Source: Hyphomonas sp. CY54-11-8 (GTDB lineage: Bacteria; Pseudomonadota; Alphaproteobacteria; Caulobacterales; Hyphomonadaceae). Taken from it: a stretch of 64,000 nucleotides of DNA. Of this stretch, positions 1-8,804 are shown in pieces; position 1 is the stretch's first letter; every line of letters starts with the position of its first letter. Both the position numbers and the translations under genes were made by a program. Under the pieces are notes generated by a model that saw nothing but the letters and a program-made list of their open reading frames with translations, was not told the DNA's origin and did not search any database. The stretch lies in NCBI RefSeq assembly GCF_000682735.1, contig NZ_AWFD01000002.1:1-64000 (forward strand), in the 5' to 3' direction.

Positions 1-38
1 ACGTGCGGCTTGTTACGCTCAAACTTTGCCTTGCCCAT
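1..38 (-). CDS. tuf: Elongation factor Tu, N-terminal 12 complete codons (partial)
   Basis: Read on the minus strand, an ATG at 38-36 opens a frame encoding MGKAKFERNKPH followed by the start of a Val codon, after which the gene leaves the window. This matches the highly conserved EF-Tu N-terminus (M-x-K-x-KFER-x-KPHV). EF-Tu delivers aminoacyl-tRNA to the ribosome as a GTPase. An AAGGAGAGG ribosome binding site lies just upstream of the ATG. The gene is divergent from pgi across about 210 bp, which should hold both promoters. Only the start is visible, so copy number and integrity cannot be judged. Confidence 0.88.
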   Translation of the reverse strand, partial: MGKAKFERNKPH

Positions 39-247
39 CGGGCCTCTCCTTGAATTTGTGTTCTGTCCGGCCCACCGGACGGGATACCAAACCAGGCCGG
101 CGGCCTGTTAAACGGGCCTCATACCCATGTGTGGCGAGGGATTCAAGCGCACATTTGCGTTCGGCTGCACCTATCCGGACCACATCTTGCGCCCAGCGCC
201 GAACCATGGGTAATCCGTGACTTCCAGCAACGGAAAGGACCCGCCAT

Positions 248-1798
248 ATGAGCGCTGATCTAGGTTCCCTCGCCGCATCCCTCAAGGCCGCGTCTCTGAA
301 GGACCTTGCAACGGCCCGGGCCGGTCGGTCTGCACTGTCCGCTGCTGGCTGGACGGCGGACCTTTCCCGCCAGCACCTGAACGCAGAAGCAGACGCCGCT
401 TTGCTCGCCCATGGTGAGACGGCAGGGCTGGAAGCAGCGGCCGCGTCTCTGTTCGATGGTGACATCGTGAACCCATCGGAGAACCGCCCGGCCCTGCATT
501 GGGCGCTGCGTGCACAAGCGCCGCTTTCCGGAGAAGCCGAAACCGTCCGCCAGAGCGTGCTACCTGCCCTTGAGTTTGCCCGGCGGGTTCAGGAGGGAGA
601 AATCCGGACTATCGCAGGCACGCCCTACAAGGCCGTGCTTCACATCGGAATTGGCGGATCGGATTTCGGTCCCCGCCTGGTCGCGGATGCATTTACAGAC
701 CTCGCTGCCCCTGGCATCGACCTGCGCTTCTGCGCCAATGTTGACCCGTGGGATCTGGAACACGCCCTGACCGGCCTAGACCCGGCAACAACCCTGGTTA
801 TCGGTGTCTCGAAATCATTCGGCACGGAAGAGACACTCTACAATCTCGGCCGGGCCCGCAAATGGATGGAAGCCTCTCTCGGCGCCGAAGCCAGCCGCCA
901 GATCGCGCTCGTGACAGCTAATCCCGAACGGGCAAAAGCCTGGTTCGCCGGGAATGACGGCTATCTTTTCGACATGCCGCTGTCTGTCGGCGGGCGTTTC
1001 TCGCTGTGGTCGGCTGCGTCGCTGGCCTGCATGATCTACCTGAAAGCCGGCACGTTCGAAGCGATCCTCAAAGGCGCGGCCGACATGGATGCGCACACGC
1101 GCACCACACCGCTCGCCGAAAACCTGCCGATGCGCCTCGCCCTGCTCGACTTCTGGAATGCCTCATTCGTGGAACGCAGTATGCGGGTCATGCTCGCCTA
1201 TTCCCATCGGCTTCGTATGCTGCCGACCTATCTGCAGCAGCTGGAAATGGAATCGAACGGAAAGACTGTCGGTCCGGCTGGCACGCCAGCGCCCTACGCC
1301 ACAGCACCTGCTTTGTGGGGCGGTGAAGGCTCCGTCGGGCAACACTCCTATCACCAATGGCTGCATCAGGGGTCTCAAAACGTGCCCTGCGAATTCATTC
1401 TCGCACCGGATTTCGACCGCGACCCGGAAGGCATCACTGCCCTTACGGCCCACGCGCTGGCGCAGGCTGAAGTCTTGGCCAATGGACGCTCGCTGGAAGA
1501 GGTGAAAGCTGAAGAGCCCGACCTCTCCGAGGCCGTGGCGAAACAGAAAGTCCATGTGGGCGGCCGGGCGTCTTCCTTCCTGCACCACAAGGCGTTCGGT
1601 CCGGAAGCCTTCGGCAGTCTCGTGGCCCTCTACGAGCACCGGACCTATTTCGCCGGCAAACTCTGGGGCCTGAACCCGTTCGACCAATGGGGCGTCGAGC
1701 GCGGCAAGACAATGGCCACCCGCCTGAAACCGGCGCTGGCAGGTGATACCGCCGCAGACGACCCGGTGACGACTGCCCTCATCAAGGAACTCGGTTGA
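248..1798 (+). CDS. pgi: Glucose-6-phosphate isomerase
   Basis: Cytosolic interconversion of glucose-6-phosphate and fructose-6-phosphate in glycolysis/gluconeogenesis. The 516-residue protein shows the family motifs in order: IGIGGSDFG near residue 133, SKSFGTEET in the phosphate-binding SIS region, SVGGRFSLWS (PGI signature), MESNGK with the catalytic Glu near 335, GQHSYHQWL with the catalytic His near 368, and GVERGK with the active-site Lys near 485. The length is slightly below the roughly 540-550 residues of common bacterial forms. The ATG follows a purine-rich GGAAAGGA. The downstream RNase gene begins 4 bp after the stop, so co-transcription is likely. Confidence 0.97.
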   Translation: MSADLGSLAASLKAASLKDLATARAGRSALSAAGWTADLSRQHLNAEADAALLAHGETAGLEAAAASLFDGDIVNPSENRPALHWALRAQAPLSGEAETVRQSVLPALEFARRVQEGEIRTIAGTPYKAVLHIGIGGSDFGPRLVADAFTDLAAPGIDLRFCANVDPWDLEHALTGLDPATTLVIGVSKSFGTEETLYNLGRARKWMEASLGAEASRQIALVTANPERAKAWFAGNDGYLFDMPLSVGGRFSLWSAASLACMIYLKAGTFEAILKGAADMDAHTRTTPLAENLPMRLALLDFWNASFVERSMRVMLAYSHRLRMLPTYLQQLEMESNGKTVGPAGTPAPYATAPALWGGEGSVGQHSYHQWLHQGSQNVPCEFILAPDFDRDPEGITALTAHALAQAEVLANGRSLEEVKAEEPDLSEAVAKQKVHVGGRASSFLHHKAFGPEAFGSLVALYEHRTYFAGKLWGLNPFDQWGVERGKTMATRLKPALAGDTAADDPVTTALIKELG

Positions 1799-1802
1799 GG
1801 AC

Positions 1803-2834
1803 ATGCCCGCGGCTCGCATTCTTCAGGAAGTATGCGCCGCGGAAACGCGTGAAGTTGCGCTGGATGAAACGGGCCGCCCGGTTTCGGTCCGCCTTTCCCG
1901 CCTGACAGAAGACAGGCCCGTTCAGCTCGGCAAGACGGTAACGGGGCGCCTACGCGCAATTGCGCTTGGACAGGGCGGCGGCTTCATCGAGTTGGACAAT
2001 AGGGCCGGTGAAGCTTTCCTCCGACTTAAAGAAGGCCACGGACTGACGGAGGGCCAATCGCTCGAATTGCGGGTCGTCGCCGAACCCCGTGAGGGCAGCA
2101 AGCTCGCCCGGGTGGGCCTTGCCGACCAGACGCCCGAATTCTCCTCTCTCAAGCCCTGGGACTCAGCTCAGATAGAGCAAGTCGAGCCGGGTGACCACAC
2201 GGTTGCCATGGCGTTCGACATGGTCATTTCAGATGCCGTGAACCTGCCCGCCGGTGGCAACATCACCCTGGAACGCACCCGCGCGCTCGTCGCCGTGGAT
2301 GTCGATACATCCGGCCGGACTGACACGGGACGGGCGGCGAACCGTGCGCTCAAGGTCAATCAGGATGCTGCCGCCGAACTCGCCCGGCAGATCAGGCTCA
2401 GAAACCTCGGCGGCATCGTGGTCATGGACTGCGTCAGCCCGCTGAACCGCGAAGCAGGCAAACAGGTCCGCGACCGGTTCAACCAGGTCTTCCAGGACAT
2501 CTCCAGCCAACGCGTCCGGGTGCTGCTGCCATCAGAACTTGGCCTCCTGCAGGCCTCGATCGAATGGGCTGAGACCCCCATGGCGGAACGCCTGCTGGCC
2601 CCTTCCGGAGAAAAGAATTCGAGAACTGTTTGTTTCGACGGATTCCGGTTGCTGGAGCAGGAAGCGCGGGCCAAACGCATGGACAAGCTTCGTCTTGATC
2701 TGCCGGAGCATGCACTCGAATGGCTCAATCGTGAGGGCACGACTGTCAGACAGGCCCTTGCGGAAAAGTACGGCGACCGCTTCACTTACAACTCGACCGA
2801 TCCGAAATCCCCACTTGTCTCCGTAATCCCATGA
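1803..2834 (+). CDS. Ribonuclease E/G family protein, short form
   Basis: 343 residues related to the catalytic part of RNase E/RNase G, which cleave single-stranded RNA 5' to AU-rich sites. An S1-like segment lies near residues 40-100 (GKTVTGRL through EAFLRLKEG). The DNase I-like metal site is represented by AVDVDTSG near 163 and VMDCVSP near 206, which supply the two expected aspartates. I see no CPxCxG zinc-link motif and no long scaffold C-terminus, so this is the short alphaproteobacterial paralogue usually found beside yacG rather than the degradosome RNase E. It overlaps yacG by ATGA, suggesting translational coupling. Confidence 0.85.
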   Translation: MPAARILQEVCAAETREVALDETGRPVSVRLSRLTEDRPVQLGKTVTGRLRAIALGQGGGFIELDNRAGEAFLRLKEGHGLTEGQSLELRVVAEPREGSKLARVGLADQTPEFSSLKPWDSAQIEQVEPGDHTVAMAFDMVISDAVNLPAGGNITLERTRALVAVDVDTSGRTDTGRAANRALKVNQDAAAELARQIRLRNLGGIVVMDCVSPLNREAGKQVRDRFNQVFQDISSQRVRVLLPSELGLLQASIEWAETPMAERLLAPSGEKNSRTVCFDGFRLLEQEARAKRMDKLRLDLPEHALEWLNREGTTVRQALAEKYGDRFTYNSTDPKSPLVSVIP

Positions 2835-3052
2835 GCCAGCCTGTGCCCCCCGAGAAACGCCAACCGAAATGCGCCCAATGCCGCAAGAAACCGGTCTCCG
2901 CTGAGTACCGGCCTTTCTGCTCCAAACGCTGCGCCGATGTGGACCTCGGCAGGTGGCTCAATGAAGGTTACGCCATTCCCGGACCGCCGGTGACTGACGA
3001 CGAGGACTCCCCCCGTCCTGGCGAGGCCGGGGATATGTCAGCAGAAGACTGA
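2831..3052 (+). CDS. yacG: DNA gyrase inhibitor YacG (zinc protein)
   Basis: A 73-residue protein with the YacG zinc site C14-x2-C17-x12-C30-x3-C34, followed by VDLGRWLNEGYAIPG, a conserved YacG signature. Known YacG binds GyrB and blocks DNA binding by gyrase. The C-terminal 20 residues are acidic and Ser/Pro-rich. The start overlaps the RNase E/G stop (ATGA), and tRNA-Phe follows 56 bp downstream; RNase-yacG-tRNA-Phe is a recurring alphaproteobacterial order. Confidence 0.93.
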   Translation: MSQPVPPEKRQPKCAQCRKKPVSAEYRPFCSKRCADVDLGRWLNEGYAIPGPPVTDDEDSPRPGEAGDMSAED

Positions 3053-3108
3053 AATCGGCATGGACAAGCCCGCAGGGCTCCGTTAGATAGCGCCCTTCCC
3101 CACGGCCC

Positions 3109-3183
3109 GCCCGGGTAGCTCAGGGGTAGAGCAGCGGATTGAAAATCCGCGTGTCGGTGGTTCGATTCCGCCCCCGGGCACCA
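3109..3183 (+). tRNA. tRNA-Phe (GAA)
   Basis: A complete cloverleaf. The seven-base acceptor arm GCCCGGG pairs with CCCGGGC, the discriminator is A, and CCA is encoded at 3181-3183. The D arm begins TAGCTCAG, the anticodon stem GCGGA/TCCGC encloses loop TTGAAAA with anticodon GAA at 3141-3143, and the T arm contains GGTTCGATTCC. Seventy-five nucleotides including CCA. Confidence 0.97.
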
Positions 3184-3578
3184 TTTCCCAGAACAATTTG
3201 TTATGCCGCCTCGTCGAGTCCCGGTGCACATTCGGCTGCCCTGCGTCAGTTCTGCCAGCGCTCGCCCGTTTCGAACAGCCTCGCCGCCGTGCTCGCGGAA
3301 TGCCGCAGCGGCGCAGCGCTATGTGCACTCCCCACATTTGTGGAAGCCGCACATCCGGACCTTCAGCGCATCTGCGCCATACCGGAAGCCCGGGCGGACA
3401 TCAGGTTGTCCTTCCCGGAACGTTCCCGCCAGCTGGAGCGCTGCGTCAACGTGCTCGATTGGCTTCGCGGGTTGCTGGACGCGGAAGACCATCTCTGTTT
3501 CCGGCAAAATCCCATGCAGGCCCTGTGCGCAGAACCGGAAACGATCCTGCGCCGTCAGGCCTGACGGAGCGCATCTGA
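3184..3578. other. Gene-poor 395-bp interval, tRNA-Phe to acyl-CoA dehydrogenase
   Basis: No confident gene lies between the tRNA-Phe CCA end and the stop of the minus-strand acyl-CoA dehydrogenase. Several frames stay open because of the high GC content. The one plus-strand frame that looks protein-like is listed separately with low confidence. I see no obvious T-tract terminator after the tRNA. Confidence 0.6.
3289..3564 (+). CDS. Possible small hypothetical protein (low confidence)
   Basis: From a GTG at 3289 a frame of 91 codons ends at TGA 3562-3564. The second half has strong G/C at third codon positions and a plausible helical, charged composition (for example PERSRQLERCVNVLDWLRGL). 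The same frame stays open upstream through the tRNA, so its true start is unclear, and no good ribosome binding site precedes the GTG. I recognise no family. It may be a decayed gene fragment or a GC-driven spurious frame. Confidence 0.25.
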   Translation: MLAECRSGAALCALPTFVEAAHPDLQRICAIPEARADIRLSFPERSRQLERCVNVLDWLRGLLDAEDHLCFRQNPMQALCAEPETILRRQA

Positions 3579-4625
3579 TCAGGCGGCGACCAGGCCCTGC
3601 AGCTCCGCCGCGGTCTGACGCACCTGTTCCGGGCTGCCGAACAGCTGCCGGTTCACGCCGATGCGTTTGAACCAGTAGTGCAGACCCAGAAGGTCCGTGA
3701 AGCCCATGCCGCCATGCACTTCGGTCGCGGTCTTCGCGACGAACGTGCCGACTTCGGCGAGGTGCGCCTTTGCGAGGTTTGCCATGACCAGCGCTTCCGG
3801 GTCCTTCGTGTCCATCGCATAGGCCGCGTGCCAGACGAGGGCCCGAGCAGGCTCCAGCTTCGCAGCCATTTCAGCACAGAGATGCTTCACCGCCTGGAAC
3901 GACCCAATGACACGGCCGAACTGCTTTCGCTCTTTCGCATACTCCACCGCCTTGTCGATCATCGCCTGAGCCGCGCCCAGCGTATCCGCAGCGACCAACA
4001 GACGAGCAACCGCCAGCGCTGACGGGTCGGATTGTGTGCTGGCTTCCGCAGCGACGCCGTCGAAGGCGAGTTCCTGGAACGTACGTGTCCGGTCAATCGT
4101 GCGCATCGGCTTGGCGGACCAGCCACTGGCCACGTGACAGGCGCCACTCGTGTCCGCGACCAGAACATGTGTCGCGCCAGTCGGCACATCGGCGAGCAGG
4201 CTGGTGCCGCTGAGGCGGCCATTGTCAGCCGTCACACCCGAACCATCGCGGCGCGAGGCCAGCTCTGTCAGGGCCAGGCCAAACACCTTCTCTCCATCCG
4301 CAATGCCGCTGGCATAAGTTGCCTGATCCTTCGCCAGCAGGTCCGCCGCAACCGTCGCCGCCAGGAAGCCGGAAGGCGCGACAGTGTAGCCCAACGCTTC
4401 CTGCACAAGGCAGGCTTCCAGCAAGCCAAGGCCGGAACCGCCCATCGCCTCTGGGACGTACAAGCCCATGATGCCCATTTCCGCGAGGCCGGCATCCAGT
4501 CCAGCTTTCGCCTCCGCATTGCCATCGGCAATCTTACGGATCGTGTCGAGGGACGCGTTGTCCTTCAGGAATCCGCTGATCGAATCCTGCAGCATACGCT
4601 GGTCTTCTGAGAGTGCGAATTCCAT
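3579..4625 (-). CDS. Acyl-CoA dehydrogenase, small partner subunit
   Basis: A 348-residue acyl-CoA dehydrogenase family flavoprotein, somewhat short for the family (380-400). The N-terminal helical domain includes MGLYVPEAMGGSGLGLLE, and the C-terminal helical domain has KQFGRVIGSFQAVKHLCAEM and TEVHGGMGFTDLLGLHYWFKR. These enzymes introduce the alpha-beta double bond in acyl-CoA using FAD and electron-transfer flavoprotein. It lies 3 bp downstream of a second acyl-CoA dehydrogenase gene. In mycobacterial FadE pairs such adjacent genes form alpha2-beta2 enzymes in which the subunits share one FAD/active site. Heteromer formation and substrate are inferred here. Confidence 0.9.
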   Translation of the reverse strand: MEFALSEDQRMLQDSISGFLKDNASLDTIRKIADGNAEAKAGLDAGLAEMGIMGLYVPEAMGGSGLGLLEACLVQEALGYTVAPSGFLAATVAADLLAKDQATYASGIADGEKVFGLALTELASRRDGSGVTADNGRLSGTSLLADVPTGATHVLVADTSGACHVASGWSAKPMRTIDRTRTFQELAFDGVAAEASTQSDPSALAVARLLVAADTLGAAQAMIDKAVEYAKERKQFGRVIGSFQAVKHLCAEMAAKLEPARALVWHAAYAMDTKDPEALVMANLAKAHLAEVGTFVAKTATEVHGGMGFTDLLGLHYWFKRIGVNRQLFGSPEQVRQTAAELQGLVAA

Positions 4626-4628
4626 GAC

Positions 4629-5822
4629 TTACACCTTTGCCGGCTTGGGTTCGCGCGGCATGCCGAGGCCGCGTTCGGAGATGATGTTCTTCTGGATCTG
4701 CGCCGTGCCGCCGCCAATGATCAGGCCGAGGTCATACATGTAGCGCCATTGCCAGGACCCATCCGCTCTCAGATGGTCTCCCTCGCCATAGAGAATACCA
4801 AGCTCGCCCAGCGCGTCGATGGCGAGGCCGGCAATCTGGTGATTGAGTTCACAGCCCTGCAGCTTGACGATCAGGCCCGCGAGGCCTGCGCTTTCCCGCT
4901 TCAGGCTGGCCGTCGTCACGCGCAGGCCGTTCGCCTGCATCGCATAGACTTCGCCTTGCAGCTTGATCAGCCGGTCGCGCAGCAACGGGTTATCGATCAG
5001 GCGTTCGCCATTCAGCGTCTCGGCCTTCATCAGTTCGACGAGTTCAAGGAACCGCGCCTTGGTGGCATTCGGATCACCCAGCATGCCGCGTTCATGTGTC
5101 AGCGTGGCGTTTGCCACCTGCCAGCCCTTGTTCTTCTCGAACACGATCCCGCTCTGCGGCACGCGCACATCGGTGAAGAACACTTCGTTGAAGTTCGCGT
5201 TCTCGGTCATGTCGACCAGCGGCCGCACTTCAATGCCCGGAGTCTCCATGGAGAACAGGACATAGCTGATACCTTCGTGCTTCTTCGCGTCCGGGTCCGT
5301 CCGTACAAGGCAGAAAATCATGTCCGCCTGCTTTGCGGTGGAGGTCCAGATTTTCTGGCCGTTGATGATGAAATCGTCGCCGTCTTCCACCGCTGCCGTG
5401 CGCACCGCAGCAAGGTCCGATCCTGCGCCCGGCTCTGAATACCCCTGGCACCAGATCATCTCACCATACAGCGTTGGACGAATGTAGGCTTCCTTCTGCT
5501 CCGGCGTGCCGAGTTCTAGCAGGGTCGGCACCAGCATGGAGATACCCTGCCCGCCCATTGGCCGGGCGATACCCGTGCGGGCAAACTCTTCCGCAATGAT
5601 CCGGGACTTCAGCAAGTCCGGCTCAGCGCCGTATCCTCCATATTCCTTCGGGATGGTTCGGGCTGTCAGCCCGTTCTCGATCAGGAATTTCTGCCAGGCG
5701 AGACGCTTGGGATGTTTCATCCCTCTGTCTTCCGGCCCGGGGGCAAGATGGGAATTTTCCGTCAGGATACGGTTCACGTCCTGCCGGAAGGCTTCGTATT
5801 CGGGGCTCAGATTCAGTTCCAT
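4629..5822 (-). CDS. Acyl-CoA dehydrogenase, large partner subunit
   Basis: 397 residues from the ATG at 5822 (MELNLSPEYEAFRQDV), chosen because homologous N-termini begin here; an in-frame upstream extension to 5894 looks non-coding. Family motifs include WCQGYSEPGAGSDLA (FAD/substrate-binding region), WTSTAKQADMIFCLVRT in the beta-barrel domain, and GGGTAQIQKNIISERGLG at the C-terminus, typical of FadE29-like dehydrogenases. It sits immediately upstream of a smaller dehydrogenase, suggesting one transcript and a heteromeric enzyme. It is divergent from a crotonase gene, consistent with one beta-oxidation-type pathway for an unknown acyl-CoA. Confidence 0.92.
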   Translation of the reverse strand: MELNLSPEYEAFRQDVNRILTENSHLAPGPEDRGMKHPKRLAWQKFLIENGLTARTIPKEYGGYGAEPDLLKSRIIAEEFARTGIARPMGGQGISMLVPTLLELGTPEQKEAYIRPTLYGEMIWCQGYSEPGAGSDLAAVRTAAVEDGDDFIINGQKIWTSTAKQADMIFCLVRTDPDAKKHEGISYVLFSMETPGIEVRPLVDMTENANFNEVFFTDVRVPQSGIVFEKNKGWQVANATLTHERGMLGDPNATKARFLELVELMKAETLNGERLIDNPLLRDRLIKLQGEVYAMQANGLRVTTASLKRESAGLAGLIVKLQGCELNHQIAGLAIDALGELGILYGEGDHLRADGSWQWRYMYDLGLIIGGGTAQIQKNIISERGLGMPREPKPAKV

Positions 5823-5981
5823 GCCGATATGCTGGAGGGGCTTCCCCAAGGTTTGCCAAGCGGAAAATCGCCTTCGCACCCGCACAAAAATCACATCCTT
5901 GGCAGGCCTTGCGCGGACGCAGCGTCAACGCGTTTACTTCGCCCGCAACGAGTCAACATGTGCATCAGGGAGTGAAGCCAT

Positions 5982-6746
5982 ATGCCAGTCGAATATGAAA
6001 AAAAGGGCCACGTCGCCATCATCACAATGAATCGCCCGGAAGCCCGCAATGCCATCAATGGCGAAATGGCCCAGACGATGGAAGCCGCGCTCGACCAGAT
6101 GGAATCCGATCCGGAAGTGTGGGTGGGCATTCTCACCGCCGTCGGCAAGGCCTTCTGCGCCGGTGCGGACCTGAAAGAAATCTCGGCTGGCAATGGCGCC
6201 GCCCTTTCAACCAAGAAAGGAGGCTTTGCAGGCATTGCAAAACGTGAGCGCACCAAGCCTCTGATCGCGGCCATCACGGGCTCCGCGCTCGCCGGCGGCA
6301 CGGAAGTGGCTCTTTCCTGCGACATGATCATCTGCGCAGACGATACGAATTTCGGTCTGCCGGAAGTGAAGCGCTCGCTCGTCGCTGGCGCTGGCGGCCT
6401 GTTCCGGCTGCCGCGCGTCATCGGCAAGTCGATGGCACTCGAAGTCATCCTGACGGGTGATCCGCTGCCGGCCCAGCGCGCTTATGAGCTTGGAATGGTC
6501 AACAAGGTTGCCCCGGAAGCCGAAGTGATGGCCGAAGCTGAAAAGCTCGCCGCCCGCATCACGGCCAATGCGCCGCTTGCCGTCGCCGCCAGCCGGTCAG
6601 TCGCCATCGAGGCCACCAGCAAGACCGACGAAGAGCTCTGGAAAGACAGCGGCAAGGCCTTTGCCAGCATCGTCGGAACCGAAGACTTCAAGGAAGGCCC
6701 GAAAGCCTTCATCGAAAAACGCGCCCCCGTCTGGAAGGGCAAGTAA
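5982..6746 (+). CDS. Enoyl-CoA hydratase (crotonase family)
   Basis: A 254-residue crotonase. Both catalytic glutamates expected for hydratases are present: Glu108 in ALAGGTEVAL and Glu128 in FGLPEVK. The oxyanion-hole region AFCAGADLKEI is near residues 58-67. Hydratases add water to trans-2-enoyl-CoA, the step after acyl-CoA dehydrogenation, which fits the divergent dehydrogenase pair at 3579-5822. The ATG at 5982 follows an AGGGAGTGA ribosome binding site. Chain-length or substrate specificity cannot be read from sequence. Confidence 0.93.
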   Translation: MPVEYEKKGHVAIITMNRPEARNAINGEMAQTMEAALDQMESDPEVWVGILTAVGKAFCAGADLKEISAGNGAALSTKKGGFAGIAKRERTKPLIAAITGSALAGGTEVALSCDMIICADDTNFGLPEVKRSLVAGAGGLFRLPRVIGKSMALEVILTGDPLPAQRAYELGMVNKVAPEAEVMAEAEKLAARITANAPLAVAASRSVAIEATSKTDEELWKDSGKAFASIVGTEDFKEGPKAFIEKRAPVWKGK

Positions 6747-6752
6747 TCCGGA

Positions 6753-7976
6753 CTATTCCGTGGCGCGGCGTGCGAGCCAGTCAAGCACGCCGCGTCCGGC
6801 CGCCCGGCCCGTCGCCATGCAGGCCGTGATCAGATAGCCGCCCGTCGGCGCATCCCACGCGATCATCTCGCCTGCGCAGAAATGGCCGGGTTTTGCTTTC
6901 AGCATCAGCTGCTCGTCCAGCGCATTCCACGCAACGCCGCCCGCCGTCGAAATCGCCTCGTCCACAGGCACCGTCCCCGTCAGCTTCAGCGGCAGCGCCT
7001 TGATCGCTTCCGCCGCGCGGGCCGGATCGTTTAGCGTTTCCCGATCTGCGCATTCGAACAACAGAGCTGCTTTCACGCCCGTGATCTTGAGCGCCTTGCG
7101 GAGCCGGTTGGAAAACGACTGCTTCGCCGGGGCCGCCGCGAGCCGCCGCGCCGTCTCCGCCACGTCCAGGTCCGGCAGCAGGTCCAGCCACAGCGTGGCG
7201 CTGCCTTTGGCTTCGATTTCGTCGCCAAGAGCGGCCGAGAGTGTGTAGACGCCCCCGCTCTCCACGCCGCGCGCCGTGACCGCAAACTCCTCGCGCGTCG
7301 CCTGTCCGCCTGCAGAGAGCTTCACACCTTTGACCGGCGCGCCTGCAAATTGCTCCCGCATCCGGTCTGACCAGTCCACGGTAAACCCGCAATTCGAAGG
7401 CCGGAATGGCGCCACTTCGATTCCCGCCTGGTCGAACAGGCTGGCCCATGCGCCATCCGATCCCAGCCGGCGCCAACTGCCGCCGCCGAGCGCGAACACT
7501 ATCGCTGCAGGTGGCACGATCAACTCGCCTTCGGGCGTATCGAAGGACAGCGCCCCCTCCTGCGTCCAACCGGTCCAGCGGTGTTTGAGATGGAGTCGCA
7601 CGCCCTGCTCCGAGAGCCGCCTCAGCCAGGCGCGGAGCAACGGGGAGGCCTTCATCGACTGGGGGAAGATTCGCCCCGTCGGGCCGACATGCGCCGGCAT
7701 GCCGAGGTCTTCCATCCAGCGGGTCACCTCGTCCGGTCCGAAAGCTCCGATATGGTCAGGGAATAGTCCGCTATAGTCACGGAATCGCATGAGGAAGTCA
7801 TGACCTGATCCGGTATGGGATATGTTCAGTCCGCTTTTTCCGGCCATCAGGAATTTGCGCCCGGCGCTCGGCATCGCCTCGTAGACGTCGACGCCCACCC
7901 CGGCTTCCGACAGCACTTCAGCGGCCATCAGGCCAGCCGGGCCGGAGCCGATGACAGCGACGCGATCAGTCGTCAC
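6753..7976 (-). CDS. NAD(P)/FAD-dependent oxidoreductase, HI0933/YhiN-type flavoprotein
   Basis: A 407-residue flavoprotein. The N-terminal Rossmann motif VIGSGPAGLMAAEVL binds FAD, followed by GRKFLMAGKSGLNISH, a hallmark of the HI0933/YhiN family (TIGR03862-like subgroup). The C-terminus has a second FAD contact, ISTAGGVAWNALD through FCAGEMIAWDAPTGGYL. The biochemical function of this family is not established. The GTG start at 7976 overlaps the 3' end of the methyltransferase gene by 11 bp, so the two are probably co-translated. It converges with the crotonase, leaving 6 bp between stops. Confidence 0.9.
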   Translation of the reverse strand: MTTDRVAVIGSGPAGLMAAEVLSEAGVGVDVYEAMPSAGRKFLMAGKSGLNISHTGSGHDFLMRFRDYSGLFPDHIGAFGPDEVTRWMEDLGMPAHVGPTGRIFPQSMKASPLLRAWLRRLSEQGVRLHLKHRWTGWTQEGALSFDTPEGELIVPPAAIVFALGGGSWRRLGSDGAWASLFDQAGIEVAPFRPSNCGFTVDWSDRMREQFAGAPVKGVKLSAGGQATREEFAVTARGVESGGVYTLSAALGDEIEAKGSATLWLDLLPDLDVAETARRLAAAPAKQSFSNRLRKALKITGVKAALLFECADRETLNDPARAAEAIKALPLKLTGTVPVDEAISTAGGVAWNALDEQLMLKAKPGHFCAGEMIAWDAPTGGYLITACMATGRAAGRGVLDWLARRATE

Positions 7977-8727
7977 GGATCACCCGCGCCTTGCCCCGGC
8001 CGAGCGCCAGCGCCTTGATCGCGCCCCGGAAGGTCTGCACTTCCTGCCGCGTCCAGTCCGCCCGGATGAGGGCCGCGCGGAGGTTGTCTTTCATCAGCGG
8101 AGTCTTCTCAGGCGGGAAGAAATATCCTGCTCTTTCAAGCTCTTCCTCGAAGTGCTCGAACATGCGGTAAAGCTCGTCACGCGGGGCGAGATCACCGAGG
8201 CCGGCCTTGTTATCCCCCTCGTCGGCACGTGGCCCGATGGCGAGCTTCCCCCACTCCGCGCAGAACACGCAGACGGCCTGAGCGAGGTTCAGGCTCTTGA
8301 AATCCACATCGACCGGATAGGTCATCAGGAAATCGGAGACCGCCACGGCATCATTCGGCAGGCCGGACTTCTCCGCCCCGAACATGATGGCCGATTTCCC
8401 GGTGCCGAGCCGCTGGTGCGCGACGTCGGCCGCATCCTGCGCATCGCCCACCCGCTTCTCGATCCCCCGCAGCCGCGCCGTCGCCGCGGCGAGCCAGGTG
8501 ATACCTTCCAGCGCATCCTGCAGTGTTTCATGCACAGACACCGTCACGCCCGCCTCAAAGGCACCGGCCGACATCGTGTCCGCGGCGGGATTCGGCCAGC
8601 CGTCGCGGGGCGTCACAAGGCGCAGATCCGTCAGACCAAAGTTGCGCATGACACGGGCAGCAGCGCCGATATTTTCACCCAATTGGGGCGAGTGGAGAAT
8701 GATGGCCGGACTGCGGTGATCTGCCAT
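7966..8727 (-). CDS. SpoU/TrmH-family RNA methyltransferase (TrmJ-like)
   Basis: 253 residues from ATG 8727, whose preceding bases contain an AGG ribosome binding site; an in-frame extension to 8802 lacks family similarity. The SPOUT motif 1 region PAIILHSPQLGENIGAAARVM opens the protein. Motif 2 is IMFGAEKSGLPND, and motif 3 is YPVDVDFKSLNLAQAV, the SAM-binding knot. TrmJ 2'-O-methylates tRNA position 32; assignment to TrmJ rather than another SpoU subfamily is by overall resemblance. The C-terminal helical extension (YRMFEHFEEELERAGYF) is typical of TrmJ. Confidence 0.88.
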   Translation of the reverse strand: MADHRSPAIILHSPQLGENIGAAARVMRNFGLTDLRLVTPRDGWPNPAADTMSAGAFEAGVTVSVHETLQDALEGITWLAAATARLRGIEKRVGDAQDAADVAHQRLGTGKSAIMFGAEKSGLPNDAVAVSDFLMTYPVDVDFKSLNLAQAVCVFCAEWGKLAIGPRADEGDNKAGLGDLAPRDELYRMFEHFEEELERAGYFFPPEKTPLMKDNLRAALIRADWTRQEVQTFRGAIKALALGRGKARVIRDD

Positions 8728-8804
8728 GTCGTAACCTGTTTTGACGCCTGCCCGGGCTCTGCTATAGGCCTGCCAGACAATTACAAGCGCAAGGACTTCC
8801 AAAT

